A DNA stretch of 64,000 nucleotides from Salticus scenicus (lineage: Eukaryota; Arthropoda; Arachnida; Araneae; Salticidae). Where the stretch lies: the NCBI GenBank assembly GCA_963930645.1, contig OZ005648.1, positions 270,703,830 through 270,767,829 on the forward strand, in the 5' to 3' direction. Positions within the stretch are counted from its first letter, which is position 1, and every line of letters begins with the position of its first letter. Under the pieces are notes generated by a model. It ran no database searches. It saw nothing but the letters and a program-made list of their open reading frames with translations, and was not told the DNA's origin. A program made the position numbers and the translations under genes. Shown here piece after piece: positions 33,708-44,711 of this stretch.

Positions 33708-34410
33708 AAGAGTACCGTTGGTTTTTCTTATTACCCTTAAATATGACGGATGTGGCAACTATTCTAACTCTGAACTATAATTGTTTGAACCTTGTTTAAG
33801 TATGGGAGACAATTTCTAACACTGTTGGACTGTTACAACATTATTTGTGAGGTAAAACAGAAATGGAGGCGCACAATTTTTTTTAATTCTGTAATAATTT
33901 TATTTATGAAAAATAAAATTTAATTAAAAATTTTTTACATTACCATTCCTACATTACATTTACGTTATCATTATGATTTTTACATTACCATTTCATAGGG
34001 TTTTCCAGAGAAGTCCTGCAAACATCGATGAATTAAAACAGATCATAACTGAAGAAATCTCGCCAATAACACCAACAATACTGCGAAGTGTGTCAAAAAC
34101 CCGGTTCTACGTGTTCATGTTTGCATTCAAAATGGTGGCGAACATTTTCAACATTTTCTGTGAGGAATGATAATGTAAAAAAATTGAATTAAATTATGCT
34201 TTTCAAAAATAAAATTATTACAGGATTAAAAAAATATGTGCGTCTCCATTTCTGTTTTACCTCACAAATAAAGTTGTAACGTAACAGTCCAACAGTGTTA
34301 GATATTGTCTCACAAACTTAAACAAGATTCAAACAATCATACTTTAATGTTAGAATAGTTTCCACATCCGTCAGATTTAAGGGTTAAAAGAAAAACCCAC
34401 GGGTACTCTT
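33708..34410. mobile_element. Mariner-type element with ~245-bp terminal inverted repeats
   Basis: The left end 'aagagtacc' (33708) and right end 'ggtactctt' (34410) start inverted arms that extend about 245 bp inward (left to about 33954, right from about 34163). Landmarks in both arms are 'gacggatgtgg', 'aactattctaac', 'aacactgttggactgttac' or its variant, 'ggtaaaacagaaatggag' and 'acattacc/atcattcct'. Only about 210 bp lie between the arms, and they encode a transposase C-terminal remnant. A clean TA duplication is not visible. This is an internally deleted, non-autonomous copy. Confidence 0.75.
33973..34170 (+). pseudogene. Transposase C-terminal remnant (Tc1/mariner superfamily)
   Basis: A 65-codon frame includes the phrase RVFQRSPANIDELKQIITEE followed by ISPITPTILRSV. 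In intact Tc1/mariner-superfamily transposases, a segment of this kind (V(Y/F)...LxxLKxxIxxEIxxIxxxxL) lies just after the third catalytic Asp, near the C terminus, so only the last ~50 residues survive. The DNA-binding N terminus and the catalytic DDE/D triad are missing, and the normal terminal helix is replaced by unrelated Phe-rich residues. The Met at the start is probably not the native start. It sits between the long arms of the 33.7-34.4-kb element, which explains its survival. The assignment is by motif only, with moderate certainty. Confidence 0.5.
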
Positions 34411-34977
34411 TTAAACTGATCACTCTGCATATATATATATATATATACTTAATTTAATTTCTTTTAATATAATTTAGTATACTATTGCAAATAAAAATTC
34501 AATTTATATATTTTACAAAAAAAAAAAAAAAAAAAAAAAAAAATGTTCCTAACTTAAAATTTATATAATAGGTTTTGTTTATAAAGTGATCAGTATCATA
34601 TTGTGGATAATAATTCCATGTAATTATAAGTTTATATTACTAAAAAACTTCCATAAAATTCCATAATTTATAACTCACTCTTATCCTTATATAAAACTAT
34701 TTTGGTTATGTTATTAATAAAATAATTAATCACAATTAATTTAACTGCTATTATCAAATAAAGAAAAAGTTTATTACTATAATATGAATAAGATGTAGAT
34801 TAATGTAATCTGGGACTGTATAAAATTCTAGTACATTATTTGTGTAAATGAAAATTGTTTAAAGTGTATGATCTATCTTATAAGAAGAGGTCAGTACATG
34901 GGAAAATTCAGATCAGGTAGAAATTGCGCAGAGGTGTAGCATAGTGTGAAGATAAGAATATATTAAAGCAGTAGCGA
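34411..34977. other. AT-rich noncoding stretch, no gene seen
   Basis: It has (TA)n near 34429-34447 and poly-A near 34517-34543. Nothing else is recognised. Confidence 0.5.
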
Positions 34978-34989
34978 GCATTAGCAAAA

Positions 34990-35092
34990 CATTCTTGAGA
35001 AAAAAGCCTGTAAGTAATTGCGCAAAGGGTCAGCGCTCTATGCGGCTACTATGCGGAGGTTCCCTGGTTCGATGCTGCCGAAGGGAAGCATT
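34990..35092 (+). tRNA. tRNA-like fragment, probable SINE head
   Basis: A GC-richer block contains 'aaagggtcagcgctctatgc' in the A-box position and 'ttccctggttcgatgctgcc' with a good B-box core GGTTCGATGC. The stems do not close cleanly, and it is followed by AT-rich DNA and then by the second copy of the 5.6-kb SINE. It is likely a different, degenerate tRNA-derived SINE. The 72-codon ORF at 34995-35213 spans both and is not a gene. Confidence 0.4.
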
Positions 35093-35133
35093 TACTAATT
35101 CATCTAAACACCTAATTTTTTTCAGAAAATTTT

Positions 35134-35282
35134 GGAGTGGAAGGCTGATTTTTTTATACCAACTATGTGAAAAATACCAGAGCCGGGAATCGAACCCGGG
35201 CCTTCCGCTTTAAGTGCGGATGCTCAAACCATTGAGCTACCCTGGCTGATTACCAGCTAGGCATTTCTCACATAACATTCGT
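35134..35282 (-). mobile_element. tRNA-derived SINE, copy 2
   Basis: It shares with 5566-5722 the left flank 'ggagtggaaggctgattttt', 'accaactatgtgaaaaata', the tRNA-like block and the right flank 'ctggctgattaccagc' and 'gcatttctca'. I do not see a clear target duplication here. Confidence 0.65.
35176..35246 (-). tRNA. tRNA-like head of SINE copy 2 (anticodon position TTA)
   Basis: On the minus strand it folds as GCCAGGG acceptor, GCTC/GAGC D arm, TCCGC/GCGGA anticodon stem with loop ACTTAAA, and a perfect CCGGG/CCCGG T arm with loop TTCGATT. The anticodon position reads TTA, which would decode the stop codon UAA, and residue 33 is C. Along with the dispersed flanks, this means it is very unlikely to be a working tRNA, although its cloverleaf is cleaner than that of copy 1. 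Confidence 0.6.
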
Positions 35283-36730
35283 TGGCAAAGTCACCGAGTC
35301 TGTAAACACAGCTATATCAAGCAATATATTTATCTAAACATTTTATTTTATTTTTACTTTGTTTTATTATTAAATTCAAAATTTGAGAATTTAATAAATA
35401 ATAATTATTTGATTTTTGTGAATTAAAAAAAATGTAGCTTTTATATTAATATTAATATTTTCTATTTATATAATTTATTATTTTCTAAAACTTAAAAAAA
35501 AAAATTAATAATTAATTTTTTTTTTAAAATTTAATTTTAAATTACTAGTTAATATTCTACAAAATAGCTAAAGTCTTCATAAAGCTTAGTACCATATACG
35601 AAGACACATTTCAAATGCCTCTTCTTTCGCTTTTGTTATGATTCTGAATGTTTGAATTAGTTACCGAAGTGAAAGTCAGCTGATGTTATTTATTGTTTCA
35701 CTGAGGATTGAACCACCCGATGTTCGACCTTATTATTACGTAATCATTAATGTGCAGGATTTGTTTTTGTTCATTCATTTTTCTTTTCTAACCAGAAAAG
35801 AAGTAGCCGCCTCTTCCAGTCCATAGAATAAGAGCGAAATTCGTAGCCCAAAGCCGTCATATGCCCTGAATTTACGGCGTTTATAACCGGAAAAATAAAA
35901 AAGCCATGAAAAATAAAAGTTTCTTTAATTTCTCAAACTTCGAAAGAAATGAAAATAGGGAAAATAGAAAATAAGTAGTAGAATCCCGTTTTTACGTTCT
36001 CAAGGTTATTTTAGATTATTTATTACTTTCTCGCAAAGCAGTAGCCATGGTTGGGAGGATGAATTTTGAGATTTAAAGCCCCTGGAAATTTTACAAACTT
36101 GCGGAAAATTTTTGATTTAACTTTTTTTTTCTTTCTCTTAGAAAAAAAAATTCTATAAAAAAAATATAATTTTATTTATTTTATTTATTTATTATTTTTT
36201 CCCCTCTACATATATATATATATATATAAAAAAGTTACTGTCGCTGACGTCAATTTTTTTTTGTCTGCGACAGCATCTTCACGCGGAGGGCAGCATCCTT
36301 CGCATCATGAGAGGTATCAATGTTTTCCGAAAATTCCAAGGAAGACATTTCAGTTACTTACAAATTTCTATCATCTTAATTAACGAAGTTATTAATTAAA
36401 AACATTGGGTTTATAAAGGTGCTCTATTTGTCACCTTGAAAAAAATTTCTCGTATGACGCTGTTTTTCTGTCAATGTATAATTTTTCACAGGAAAATTAA
36501 AATGTGATCAATGGTGTAAAAAATAAAAAATAAATAAATAAATAAAGTAAATGTCATTGTATAATTTTTCACAGGAAAATTAAAATGTGATCAATGGTGT
36601 AAAAAATAAAAAATAAATAAATAAATGAAGTAAATGTCATTGTTACTATTGTCGTCTGCAAATATCTTTTTTTTTCCTACTTTCAGAAAATTAATTTTCT
36701 TACTGGCAATTTCTTATGTTGTTATAATTG

Positions 36731-36763
<33 letters not shown>

Positions 36764-37104
36764 GTTTTTGTGAATAAGGAAATAATGTCGTATATGTATA
36801 ATTAACTGCGTTTCTTTTTGTCTTTAAAGTCTAATTATCTTTTTTATTTAAAAACATATTTTAAAATACTTCGGATATATTTCGGCATATAAAAATATTT
36901 AGATTTAAATTCAAATTCATTTATAAAGGAAAGAACCTTCTTATTTAGCATTGATAATTTTTTAACATTACAGAATTAGACATTTCCATGATACATTTCA
37001 TATTTCTATTCATGGCAAGAAAAAATTCATCACCTAAAATTCTTATAATCAACTGAGTCAATTTTATTCTTCGTTAATTTAAGAAGTAGATAGGAGAGAA
37101 GGTA
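35283..37104. other. AT-rich stretch with a short tandem duplication, no gene seen
   Basis: Apart from the 83-bp duplication at 36475-36640 and a small CTGTCGC/GCGACAG hairpin near 36238-36274, there is only (TA)n near 36209-36228 and poly-T near 36730-36760. Confidence 0.45.
36475..36640 (+). repeat. 83-bp tandem duplication
   Basis: The unit beginning 'tgtataatttttcacaggaa' at 36475 starts again at 36558. The two copies are almost identical ('aataaataaagtaaatgtca' versus 'aataaatgaagtaaatgtca'), so the duplication is recent. Confidence 0.9.
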
Positions 37105-37448
37105 TTTTTCCATTTCGCCGGTGCAAATTTCGCCAAGAAAACTTTATTGGCGACAATAATAGATCAATAGATTAAAAGTTAATTTGTAACTTAGATTTTT
37201 CTTTTTCCAAATTACAGTTAATTTATATGTGTTATTACAGATTTGATAAAATAAATGTTATATTTATTATGGGAAAACACTTTCAAAAGCTTTAAGCAAA
37301 AGTTCAGAAAATGTACTTCTTAAAAAAAAAAAAAATAAGTAAACGATCGTGTTTCCTTATTTTTTTTTTTATTATTACACGAAGTTTTTTTTTAAACAAT
37401 TACTCTTTTTTGGTGACTTTATCACCTCGCCAGCGAAATGGAAAAGTA
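37103..37448. mobile_element. TA-flanked MITE
   Basis: TA at 37103-37104 and 37447-37448 bounds a 342-bp body. The left end contains TTTTCCATTTCGCCGG and the right end, inverted, TTTTCCATTTCGCTGG (15 of 16 match). The related phrases 'aaatttcgccaag' (37126) and 'aaattcgccaagg' (37742) suggest a further relic beside it. Confidence 0.6.
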
Positions 37449-37819
37449 TCGGAGAAAATTAATAATTGAAGGTTTTCCCAAATTAAAGTAATAGTAATAA
37501 TAAAACTTTCTCTTTTTAGATATTTTCGAATGTGTAAATTATTATCTAGCTGTACATTAAAAATATACAGAGAATATCATATATTGCCCGAGATTAACTA
37601 CAAAAAATCAATGGTAAAAAGTACAGGCATTAGAAAAAAATAAGTGCTAGATTTCTTTCTTTTTTTTTTTTTTTTTTTTTTTTTTCTTTTTAAACAAGCA
37701 ATTATACAAAAAAATTCGTCGCCAGATAATGACAAAAATGTAAAATTCGCCAAGGGGTTCTTATACTAAAACTGTAACACAAAATGGTCTAGATATTATG
37801 AATTTCTTTCTACTCTGAA

Positions 37820-37853
<34 letters not shown>

Positions 37854-37969
37854 GTTTTTTGCATATTATTTTATTTTAAAAAGAAGGTATTAAATATTAC
37901 GTACTTCAATTTGACATTGAATATGTGTATTTTTGTTTTTCTTTTGTCTCGTAACACTATTAATTTTCC
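37449..37969. other. AT-rich stretch with microsatellites, no gene seen
   Basis: It holds poly-T near 37663-37685 and (AAT)n near 37821-37852. Confidence 0.5.
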
Positions 37970-38104
37970 TATTCAATGAAAGGCAAAGAAGCGAGCAGGC
38001 GGGCAGAGCGCCGCAGGGGTTAATAAGTGAAGCGAGTCGGGGTGAGGCGGAAGCATTCCTCGGGGGTTGGTGAGCGGAGCGAGCAGGGGGCACAGCCCCC
38101 TAGT
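37970..38104 (+). mobile_element. Helitron-type 3' end
   Basis: A GC-rich block with repeated 'gcgagc' and 'gtgaagcgag' phrases ends in the hairpin GGGGGCACAGCCCCC (38086-38100), then CTAG (38100-38103) followed by T. A short GC-rich hairpin just before CTRR, inserted before T, is the canonical Helitron 3' terminus. No matching TC 5' end is seen close by, so this is probably a truncated copy of a family different from the one at 42.1 kb. A 67-codon minus-strand ORF over the block is incidental. Confidence 0.6.
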
Positions 38105-39213
38105 TTCTCTAAAAAAAGATAGAAAGCTGAAGTGTTAGATATTATCAACATTAATAGTTTTCATGCGTCTGAAAAATAGCCACATTCTACCTACACTCTA
38201 TGCCATTTTCTTAACAAAGATCCAGCAAACAGCGATTGAAAGCTTTATAATGGGAGTTTTTCTTTAGTGCAAACGAATAAAATATTTGTAATTGTAGTAA
38301 CACAATATATTTTCTTAGAGCTAAAACCTACACTGCACTAAAATTTGAAATACCCTCTGAAATATATATTTTTTTTCTAGCTACAGAGTTGTTTTTTCGA
38401 CTTCTTTATCAGCATAGAAGAAAAACTACGTCCCGTTAATAATAGACTTTTCGTGATAATCAGGTTAAAGACTGTCACTATGAAAATAACAAAATAATAT
38501 AAAGCCGTTTGAAAAGGGGGGAAAAATTGCTGTCTCATCGCTTTATTCCTTAAAGTGAACAAATAAAACACTTTTTAATGTTTTGAATTAATTCGTCCAT
38601 TAATCAATCCAGTATTCAATAATTAACTGATCCCTCTATCTATTAATCAATTCAATAAGTAATCTTGGCATAGGCAAGTTCTATCAATTAATATTAAGCA
38701 CTAACTATTCCCATTGACACTATTTATACTTTCGAAACACATTATAAATGATTTTGAATTAGATTTCGGTTCTAAATCATTATTTGATGTCTATATTATT
38801 TGTGCATTCAATAAGAATTTTCAGGGTTTCACCACTCATTGATTAAAAACATCCGTAATTTTTGTTGTTAACATTAACTTTATCCACACTGAAGAGAAGA
38901 AGTTATAAATGATTTTTCAATATACCTTTTGTATACCAATTCCACTCGTTGTAATTTATTTTATTTAGTGAGGTATTTTCATGTTTATTATCATGTTTCT
39001 GAACTTACTGGCATTTATTGCTGTCTGTTGTTTTAGCTATTTCATCAGTTATGTTTCGTATATTCTGTTTTTATTCTTAGTGTATTAATTTAGCCTACCA
39101 GTTCTAAATTTTTATTGGGCATTTCTTTGAGATTTGCTCATATTAATTATAAAAAAAAATTAGTTAAAAGAAAGTTAAATATTTTTCAGAAAATACAGTC
39201 GAATATAAATATA
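38105..39213. other. AT-rich noncoding stretch, no gene seen
   Basis: No frame above 64 codons and no repeat edges were recognised. Confidence 0.5.
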
Positions 39214-39520
39214 TACAGGATGTTTCAGCGCCATGTTTCAGAACTTCTAGAAGAGGTACAGTATATTCTGTCGATTCAGAATCATATAGCAATGCTTTCC
39301 TGACGCGGCGATATGACACAGATACGTCAGAAATAAAGATTCCACGTAAGTAATCATTAAAACGAATAATCACTCATGTGGTGTCTTTTTATTTTTGATG
39401 TTTCTGTGTTACCGCGTTAGAAAAGAATTTCCGACCCTGCATTGCTATATAATTCTCAATCGTCAGAACGTACTGTATCTCTCCGAGAAGTTCTGAGATG
39501 TGGCACTGAAACATCCTGTA
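39214..39520. mobile_element. 303-bp foldback MITE with TA flanks
   Basis: TA at 39214-39215 and 39519-39520 bounds a body that begins CAGGATGTTTCAG and ends CTGAAACATCCTG. The arms remain alignable over about 130-150 bp each ('cagaacttct', 'gagaggtacagta' or 'gagagatacagta', 'atatagcaatgc', 'gacgcgg' or 'aacgcgg', 'gacacaga'), so almost the whole element is a diverged palindrome. TA duplication suggests Tc1/mariner. The overlapping ORFs of 62 and 69 codons on opposite strands are mirror artefacts. Confidence 0.75.
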
Positions 39521-40049
39521 TATATTTATATTCTACTTTAAAAAAAACTTCTTCTTCTATACTAAAACTTCTATAAAAATTTTTAATAAAAGATAAAACA
39601 GTGAAGTATCACATTCGTGCATTTTTAATGGTCCCTATTTTTTAAAACAAAAATTTGAGATTTATTTTCAAGGTTTATGAACAGCACTCAAATGTTATAT
39701 AGAAAATCAATTGGGTTATAATAAGATGAATAAACTAAACTAAAACTAAATTAAAAAGAAAAAAAAAAAAATCTCCATATCCTTTATATTCTAATAAATA
39801 ATGTACAAATTTTAACAGTGTTCCTAAACACTTCTGCGTTAAAAAGTAAAAACTGAAAAGAGAGAGTGAGAGAGAAATAATATTAACAAATTGTAATTAG
39901 AAAATTCCCGCTAATATGCTCACAAAAAGGGAAAAATTAAGGAGAATATCTGCACATTACTTGATATTTATATAGTTTTATTCAAAAGGTTTTAAAACTA
40001 AGATTTTATTTAAAGATATCAAAAATAAAAATTAATATAATGCGTTTAA

Positions 40050-40082
<33 letters not shown>

Positions 40083-42134
40083 AAAATGTTATTATTATTA
40101 TATTGATAAAGCTAAAGAATTTTTTTTTTCTTTTTTTAGCGTCTTCATAAATTTAATGCATTTATTAAACTCGCTTCAATAGGAACGAGTCCGTTAACCC
40201 TTCTTCAAGTGCATTTCTTAGTTTTGCCATTTTCTGATGCAAAGGCTCTTTATTTTCTGTATTAAATGAATGGGTGGGACTTTGATTAAGCAGCCTAGTA
40301 TCCATTCATAAAATGATTAAAGATATTATACAACAGAGGGAAAAGCCAAAACACAAAAACCTGCAACCGAACATACATAGGCCACATACAAACACACAAA
40401 CTTCTTTAAAGTATAAAAGGCGGAAAAGGAAAAAAGAAAGAAAGAAAAAGCAGAGGTTCTCCGGCCGGGATCTCTCAATTTACCAATGTGATCCAGGGAA
40501 AGAGATGCGACGGAAATGTTCCGAAGAGGAGAAATTGTGCTCTACTTGTTCCTGATCAAACAGGTATGAATGGATGGCGTAAAAGAAAAATAAGGGTCCC
40601 ATTACTGTTCTTGGGTGAGGCTGTGGTTGAGAGGGTGGATGCTCAGACTTGTTCATTTACTGCTGTTTGGGTCAAGGACCTTTCGTGGCATATGAGTTTG
40701 CTCTTGTCTTCTGATTAGTTAGGCCAACATTTACACAGAAAACAAAAATCATTAGCAAACAGAAAATAGCAGGTCAGAAAATTTGTTTATATTTCTCAGA
40801 CATGACAGTAATTATATTCATATTCATATGAAATATTCAAAATGCTTTAGTAATATCTAATTGACCCACAATCACTATCTTTTATTTGTTTGCTTATTTA
40901 TGTATTGATATGAAGCTTTAAAGTTGTGGCATTATGATTGAGTTAAATAAAGATCTTGAGATTTATAAGCATTTAAAAGCTAAATGAAAATGTAAAATAT
41001 TTATCAGATTCTTAAAAAAAAATAATAATAATACAGGCGCCATGTTCTTTAAAATACAATTTAATTTATTAAATATTTTAAATATATATGAAAAAGCAGA
41101 GGTGACCAAATAGAAATTATTAAAATTAAGGATTATAAAGATATCGTGAAGTGGAGGGGGGGGGGGAGACATAATAATAATATTTCTTTTAGGATTACAT
41201 TTTGGTCATGAAATGCAGTACGATGGCTAGAAACTTCTCTTTATCTTGTTTTGGTGTTATATTTCCCATATTCGCCAAATTCAAGGTATTAGAGACAACA
41301 TGGTTGAGGTAGTACAATTGTGTATAAACATGTGTACTTTTTTTTTTTTTTTTTTTTGTTAAAGGCTTTCTGAAAAATCCACTGCAAACGGTTGATGAAA
41401 AATGGCAAACTTTCGCCAACTGATATTGTGAGAATTAGTACAATAAGCGGATTTTTGTATAGTTCTTTGAAGAGAAGTCTGTGACATGCAGGCGTAATGG
41501 AAATCAAAGTTAAATTTATTTAAGATAAAAGAAAGTCGATTTAAGACCATCTCTATTCACAAAATAATAAGAATGTAAAAAATCAAAATATATTGTCTAA
41601 GATTAACAGAAATTGACATTACATTAGATTAGAGAAATAAAGAAAAGCGATCAATGATTTCGCATCTTTCCATTAAAAATAAATACATTGTGAAGGCAAG
41701 GGAGGTTATGAAAACTTAGTAAAAAGCACATTGATTTTTAGGTTACATGAACACATGAATTTCGGCTATTATTCACAGAGCAAAATAGTCATTTCGTTAC
41801 ATTTAAAGCAGTTTATTCATTTATTTAGAATATTTACTTATTATTTTAAGAGAAAACAATTTGTTAGATGAAAAGTCACGTTATTTTATTTGGATTAGAT
41901 TATAAAAAAGCTTTTTAAAAAATCGCAAAATTTTAACCAATTTTGACAAAAGTTAAAAATTGGCTATAAATAGTACTTGTAAGATCACGGTCCAAAAATC
42001 CCTAAATTCAGTTTAAAATTAGAGATTTTATAGAAAAATTATTTTTAATTAAATTCAAAGCCAGCTCCTTGTTGACATTTTATAATTTACAAACTGGTGT
42101 TTGTCCAACTAAAATTACTGATTTAAAATACTAA
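39521..42134. other. AT-rich stretch with one GC-richer block, no assigned gene
   Basis: It has (AATA)n near 40061-40084, a G run near 41155-41167 and poly-T near 41338-41357. The block at 40405-40720 is described separately. Nothing else is recognised. Confidence 0.45.
40405..40720 (+). other. GC-richer block with TATA-like motif and short frames, unknown
   Basis: A 'gtataaaaggcgg' motif near 40408 is followed by about 260 bp near 47% GC. Two overlapping frames cross it: one ending at 40555 (CSEEEKLCSTCS at its end) and a 76-codon frame at 40488-40718. A donor-like CAG|GTATGA lies at 40559-40567. The amino-acid make-up of the 76-codon frame is ordinary (not Phe/Ile/Lys-biased), but no domain is recognised and there are no repeat copies in the window. 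It could be a host exon or a unique piece of a retroelement. Confidence 0.25.
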
Positions 42135-42742
42135 TCTCTATATATAATACAACATGATGTGTGTGTGTCAGTGTGTATAATACGGAGCTTTTTAAGAAAA
42201 CGACTGGTCGCAGAGCTGCACAAATTTGCACGATGATTCGTTATTACCTGTTCTGATGCAAATCGAAGCTCGATTTTCGAACTTTTAATTAGATTTTTTT
42301 AAAATTAATTAAAATATGAAAATAATAACCTAGTAAATATTAACTTCTATGTTTCATTTTTCCACAGTTTATTCTTTCATTTTAATCGTTTGTGTATCTT
42401 AGTAACGGCTATTACGCTATTTATTTTTTATTTATTTACTTCATTCATTTGAAAGCGAAATCTTTTTTCTTCTTTTTTTAATTTATTTATTCAAAATCAA
42501 ATGGTAATGCAGTTGAAAGAATTAAGTATATTAAATTTTAAATTAAAAAAGTCATTTATAACAGTTATGTTTATGTATAATTTTTATAGTATAAAACATT
42601 TTTATTTTTCAGTTTTTTAACAAATTCCTTTGAATAGTTTTTTTTTTTTTTTTTTTAATTTATAGTATTTATTGGGGGGGGGGAGGGGGGAAATGGTAGT
42701 ATATAGTAGAAAGGATTGAACTGATTAAAATTTAAGTTTAAT

Positions 42743-42778
<36 letters not shown>

Positions 42779-43198
42779 ATTTAATTCTTTTTAAAAGAAA
42801 ATCTACTTTTTTATTTATTATATTGGTCGGAATCAAGGCGCAATGTAGTGTAAAGAGCGGGAGTTATAAAATACATGGTTCAAAAACTGAAATATTTAAT
42901 AGATGCGGAGATACAGTCATCTTTAAAATTGCATAATAATAGCAGATCCCCCTGTCGTAGATAAATACCCGAATTGAAATGCCCGGGAAAGGTCTTACTG
43001 CAGGCAGTGGGAACCTGGACCCTATGCAGCGGGGGCGGAAAAAAGCTGACGTAGACAACGGGTACCCGAAGCGAAGTTTAGAGCGATTTCAGTGTAGGTA
43101 TTTTTTTTTTAGTTTTTATTTATAATGTGATACAAAAAATAAATAGTGATTCAATTCATTTAAATATAGTGACCAGCGAAGCGGGCGTAGACCGCTAG
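42135..43198 (+). mobile_element. Helitron-like non-autonomous element
   Basis: The 5' end starts TCTCTATATATAATAC directly after A (42134), and the 3' end is CTAG (43195-43198) followed by T, preceded by the hairpin GCGGGCGTAGACCGC. TC at the start, CTRR at the end, a subterminal hairpin and A/T flanks without duplication are the Helitron criteria. At 1064 bp it lacks Rep and helicase genes. A poly-T tract (42749-42774) and a G run (42674-42690) have expanded inside. The 5' part is shared with 30205-30430. A GC-richer zone at 42960-43080 holds a 64-codon minus-strand frame without any domain. Confidence 0.7.
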
Positions 43199-43238
43199 TA
43201 ATAATAATAATAACAACAACAACAATATTTAATTAAAT

Positions 43239-43273
<35 letters not shown>

Positions 43274-43668
43274 AAGCTAGCATTTTACTGAGATTCAGTT
43301 ACATTCACTGAGATTCAGTTTTCGTAATATCTTTACAAATATTATTTATTTATTTATTTATTTTAATTCATATCAGTATGTAAAAATATTGTTCTTAACC
43401 CAATAAACTAAACTAGACATAAATTGATTACAATGCTTTATCACATGATTGATAATGGTAAAATATAGTCTTCATTTTTATTGATTTTAAATTTATAACT
43501 TCAAAGATTTTCTCACCATACTGTATTAATTGCTCTATACTGCGTATAATCAACAATATAAATTTTGATGGAATATTTGAAATTTTGTGAAACCTAAATA
43601 TTTATATCATTGTATAGCAAAGAAATCCTCTCTTGATATACATACATGTAAGTGTATGCTTGTATTTT
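43199..43668. other. AT-rich stretch, microsatellites only
   Basis: (AAT)n/(AAC)n follows the Helitron end (43198-43226), then poly-T near 43244-43269 and a 14-bp tandem repeat 'cactgagattcagtt' near 43288-43321. Confidence 0.5.
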
Positions 43669-44540
43669 TACTTCTATTACCCTACTAACCGCAGGTAATG
43701 GAAGTATTGTATTGGGTCCGAAAATTCGATATCGAGATTTCAACTGATTTACACTTTTTAAGGCCTCCTGAGTCAAAAAAGTAGTTTTTGGCAATTGGTC
43801 AGTGTGTGTGTATGTATGTATGTGTGTATGTGTGGAATTTTCTGGCTATCATATCTCCGAAACTAATAAAGATAGAACTACGAAACTTCAGAATTGATAC
43901 TGGTCTGGTGTACAGGTGAATTTTTCAAATTTTGGTGAAAATTAGAAAACCGGAAGTGGTACCGTAAGTCCGTATCTCAAAAACGGCTCTAACGATTTTT
44001 TTTCAAAGTTGCTATATAAACACTCTATTGGATGTCCTTTCGAATGATATAGTTGGTTAGTTCAGGAAAATTTATAGGTGTCCTGTATAAATGGCCCAAT
44101 TTCAGGTCTCGCAAGGGCGTTCCTTTAAAAACGGCTGTACGGATTTTTTTCAAACTCGACATATTAACTCCCTTTTAAATATCCTTTTGTATGTAATTGT
44201 TGTTTTCCGTAAAAGTTGGTATCTCAAAAACGGCCCTAACGATTTTCTTGAAAATTGTTACATAAATCCATTTTAGATACCCTTTTTCATGTATTATGTG
44301 GCTATTACAGAAAAATTAACTGTCATTCTGATTAAATAGTTTAGTTTTAGATCTCGGAAATTCGTGTTGAAAAAAATAACTCTGTCATCTTTTATTTTTT
44401 ATTTTTATTTTTTTCCCTTATTTTTTTTAACTCGCTGTGTAAACCCTATTATGTGTCTCTTTACACGTGTATCAAGTTTTTCTTACTGAAAAATTCCAAA
44501 AAAATGTATATAATAGGTGTAATAGTGAGTAATGGAAGTC
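43669..44540 (+). mobile_element. Family B element, copy 3 (full length)
   Basis: Ends: ACTTCTATTAC at 43670-43680 and GTAATGGAAGT at 44529-44539 (one mismatch in the inverted pair). The order of internal phrases equals copy 2, including 'tggtcagtgtgtgtgtatgt', 'catatctccgaaactaataa', 'tgtacaggtgaat', 'ctcaaaaacggctctaacga' and 'aataggtgtaatagtgagta'. It is 872 bp against 985 bp for copy 2. ORFs (66 and 61 codons) are not shared in frame with the other copies, supporting a noncoding element. Confidence 0.75.
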
Positions 44541-44711
44541 GTTTGGTTGTTTCACACCATATTTTTTATTTTTAGATAGTAATTAGTAAAAATAACTTTA
44601 ATAAGTGTACGTAATCACTTTTTCTGTTGATTGTTATATAATAGTTGTAAGTGTAACAAAATTTACGAAACAAAGATAATAAAAACACTTCCATAGGAAT
44701 ATCAACAGAAT

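Noticed and set aside
5616..35246. Functional tRNA genes at 5616-5687 and 35176-35246
   Set aside because: C at position 33, differing anticodons (one would read a stop codon), shared dispersed flanks and a 13-bp target duplication point to a SINE.
40488..40718. 76-codon ORF as a confident gene
   Set aside because: No recognised domain, no neighbouring exon; kept only as an unknown GC-richer block.
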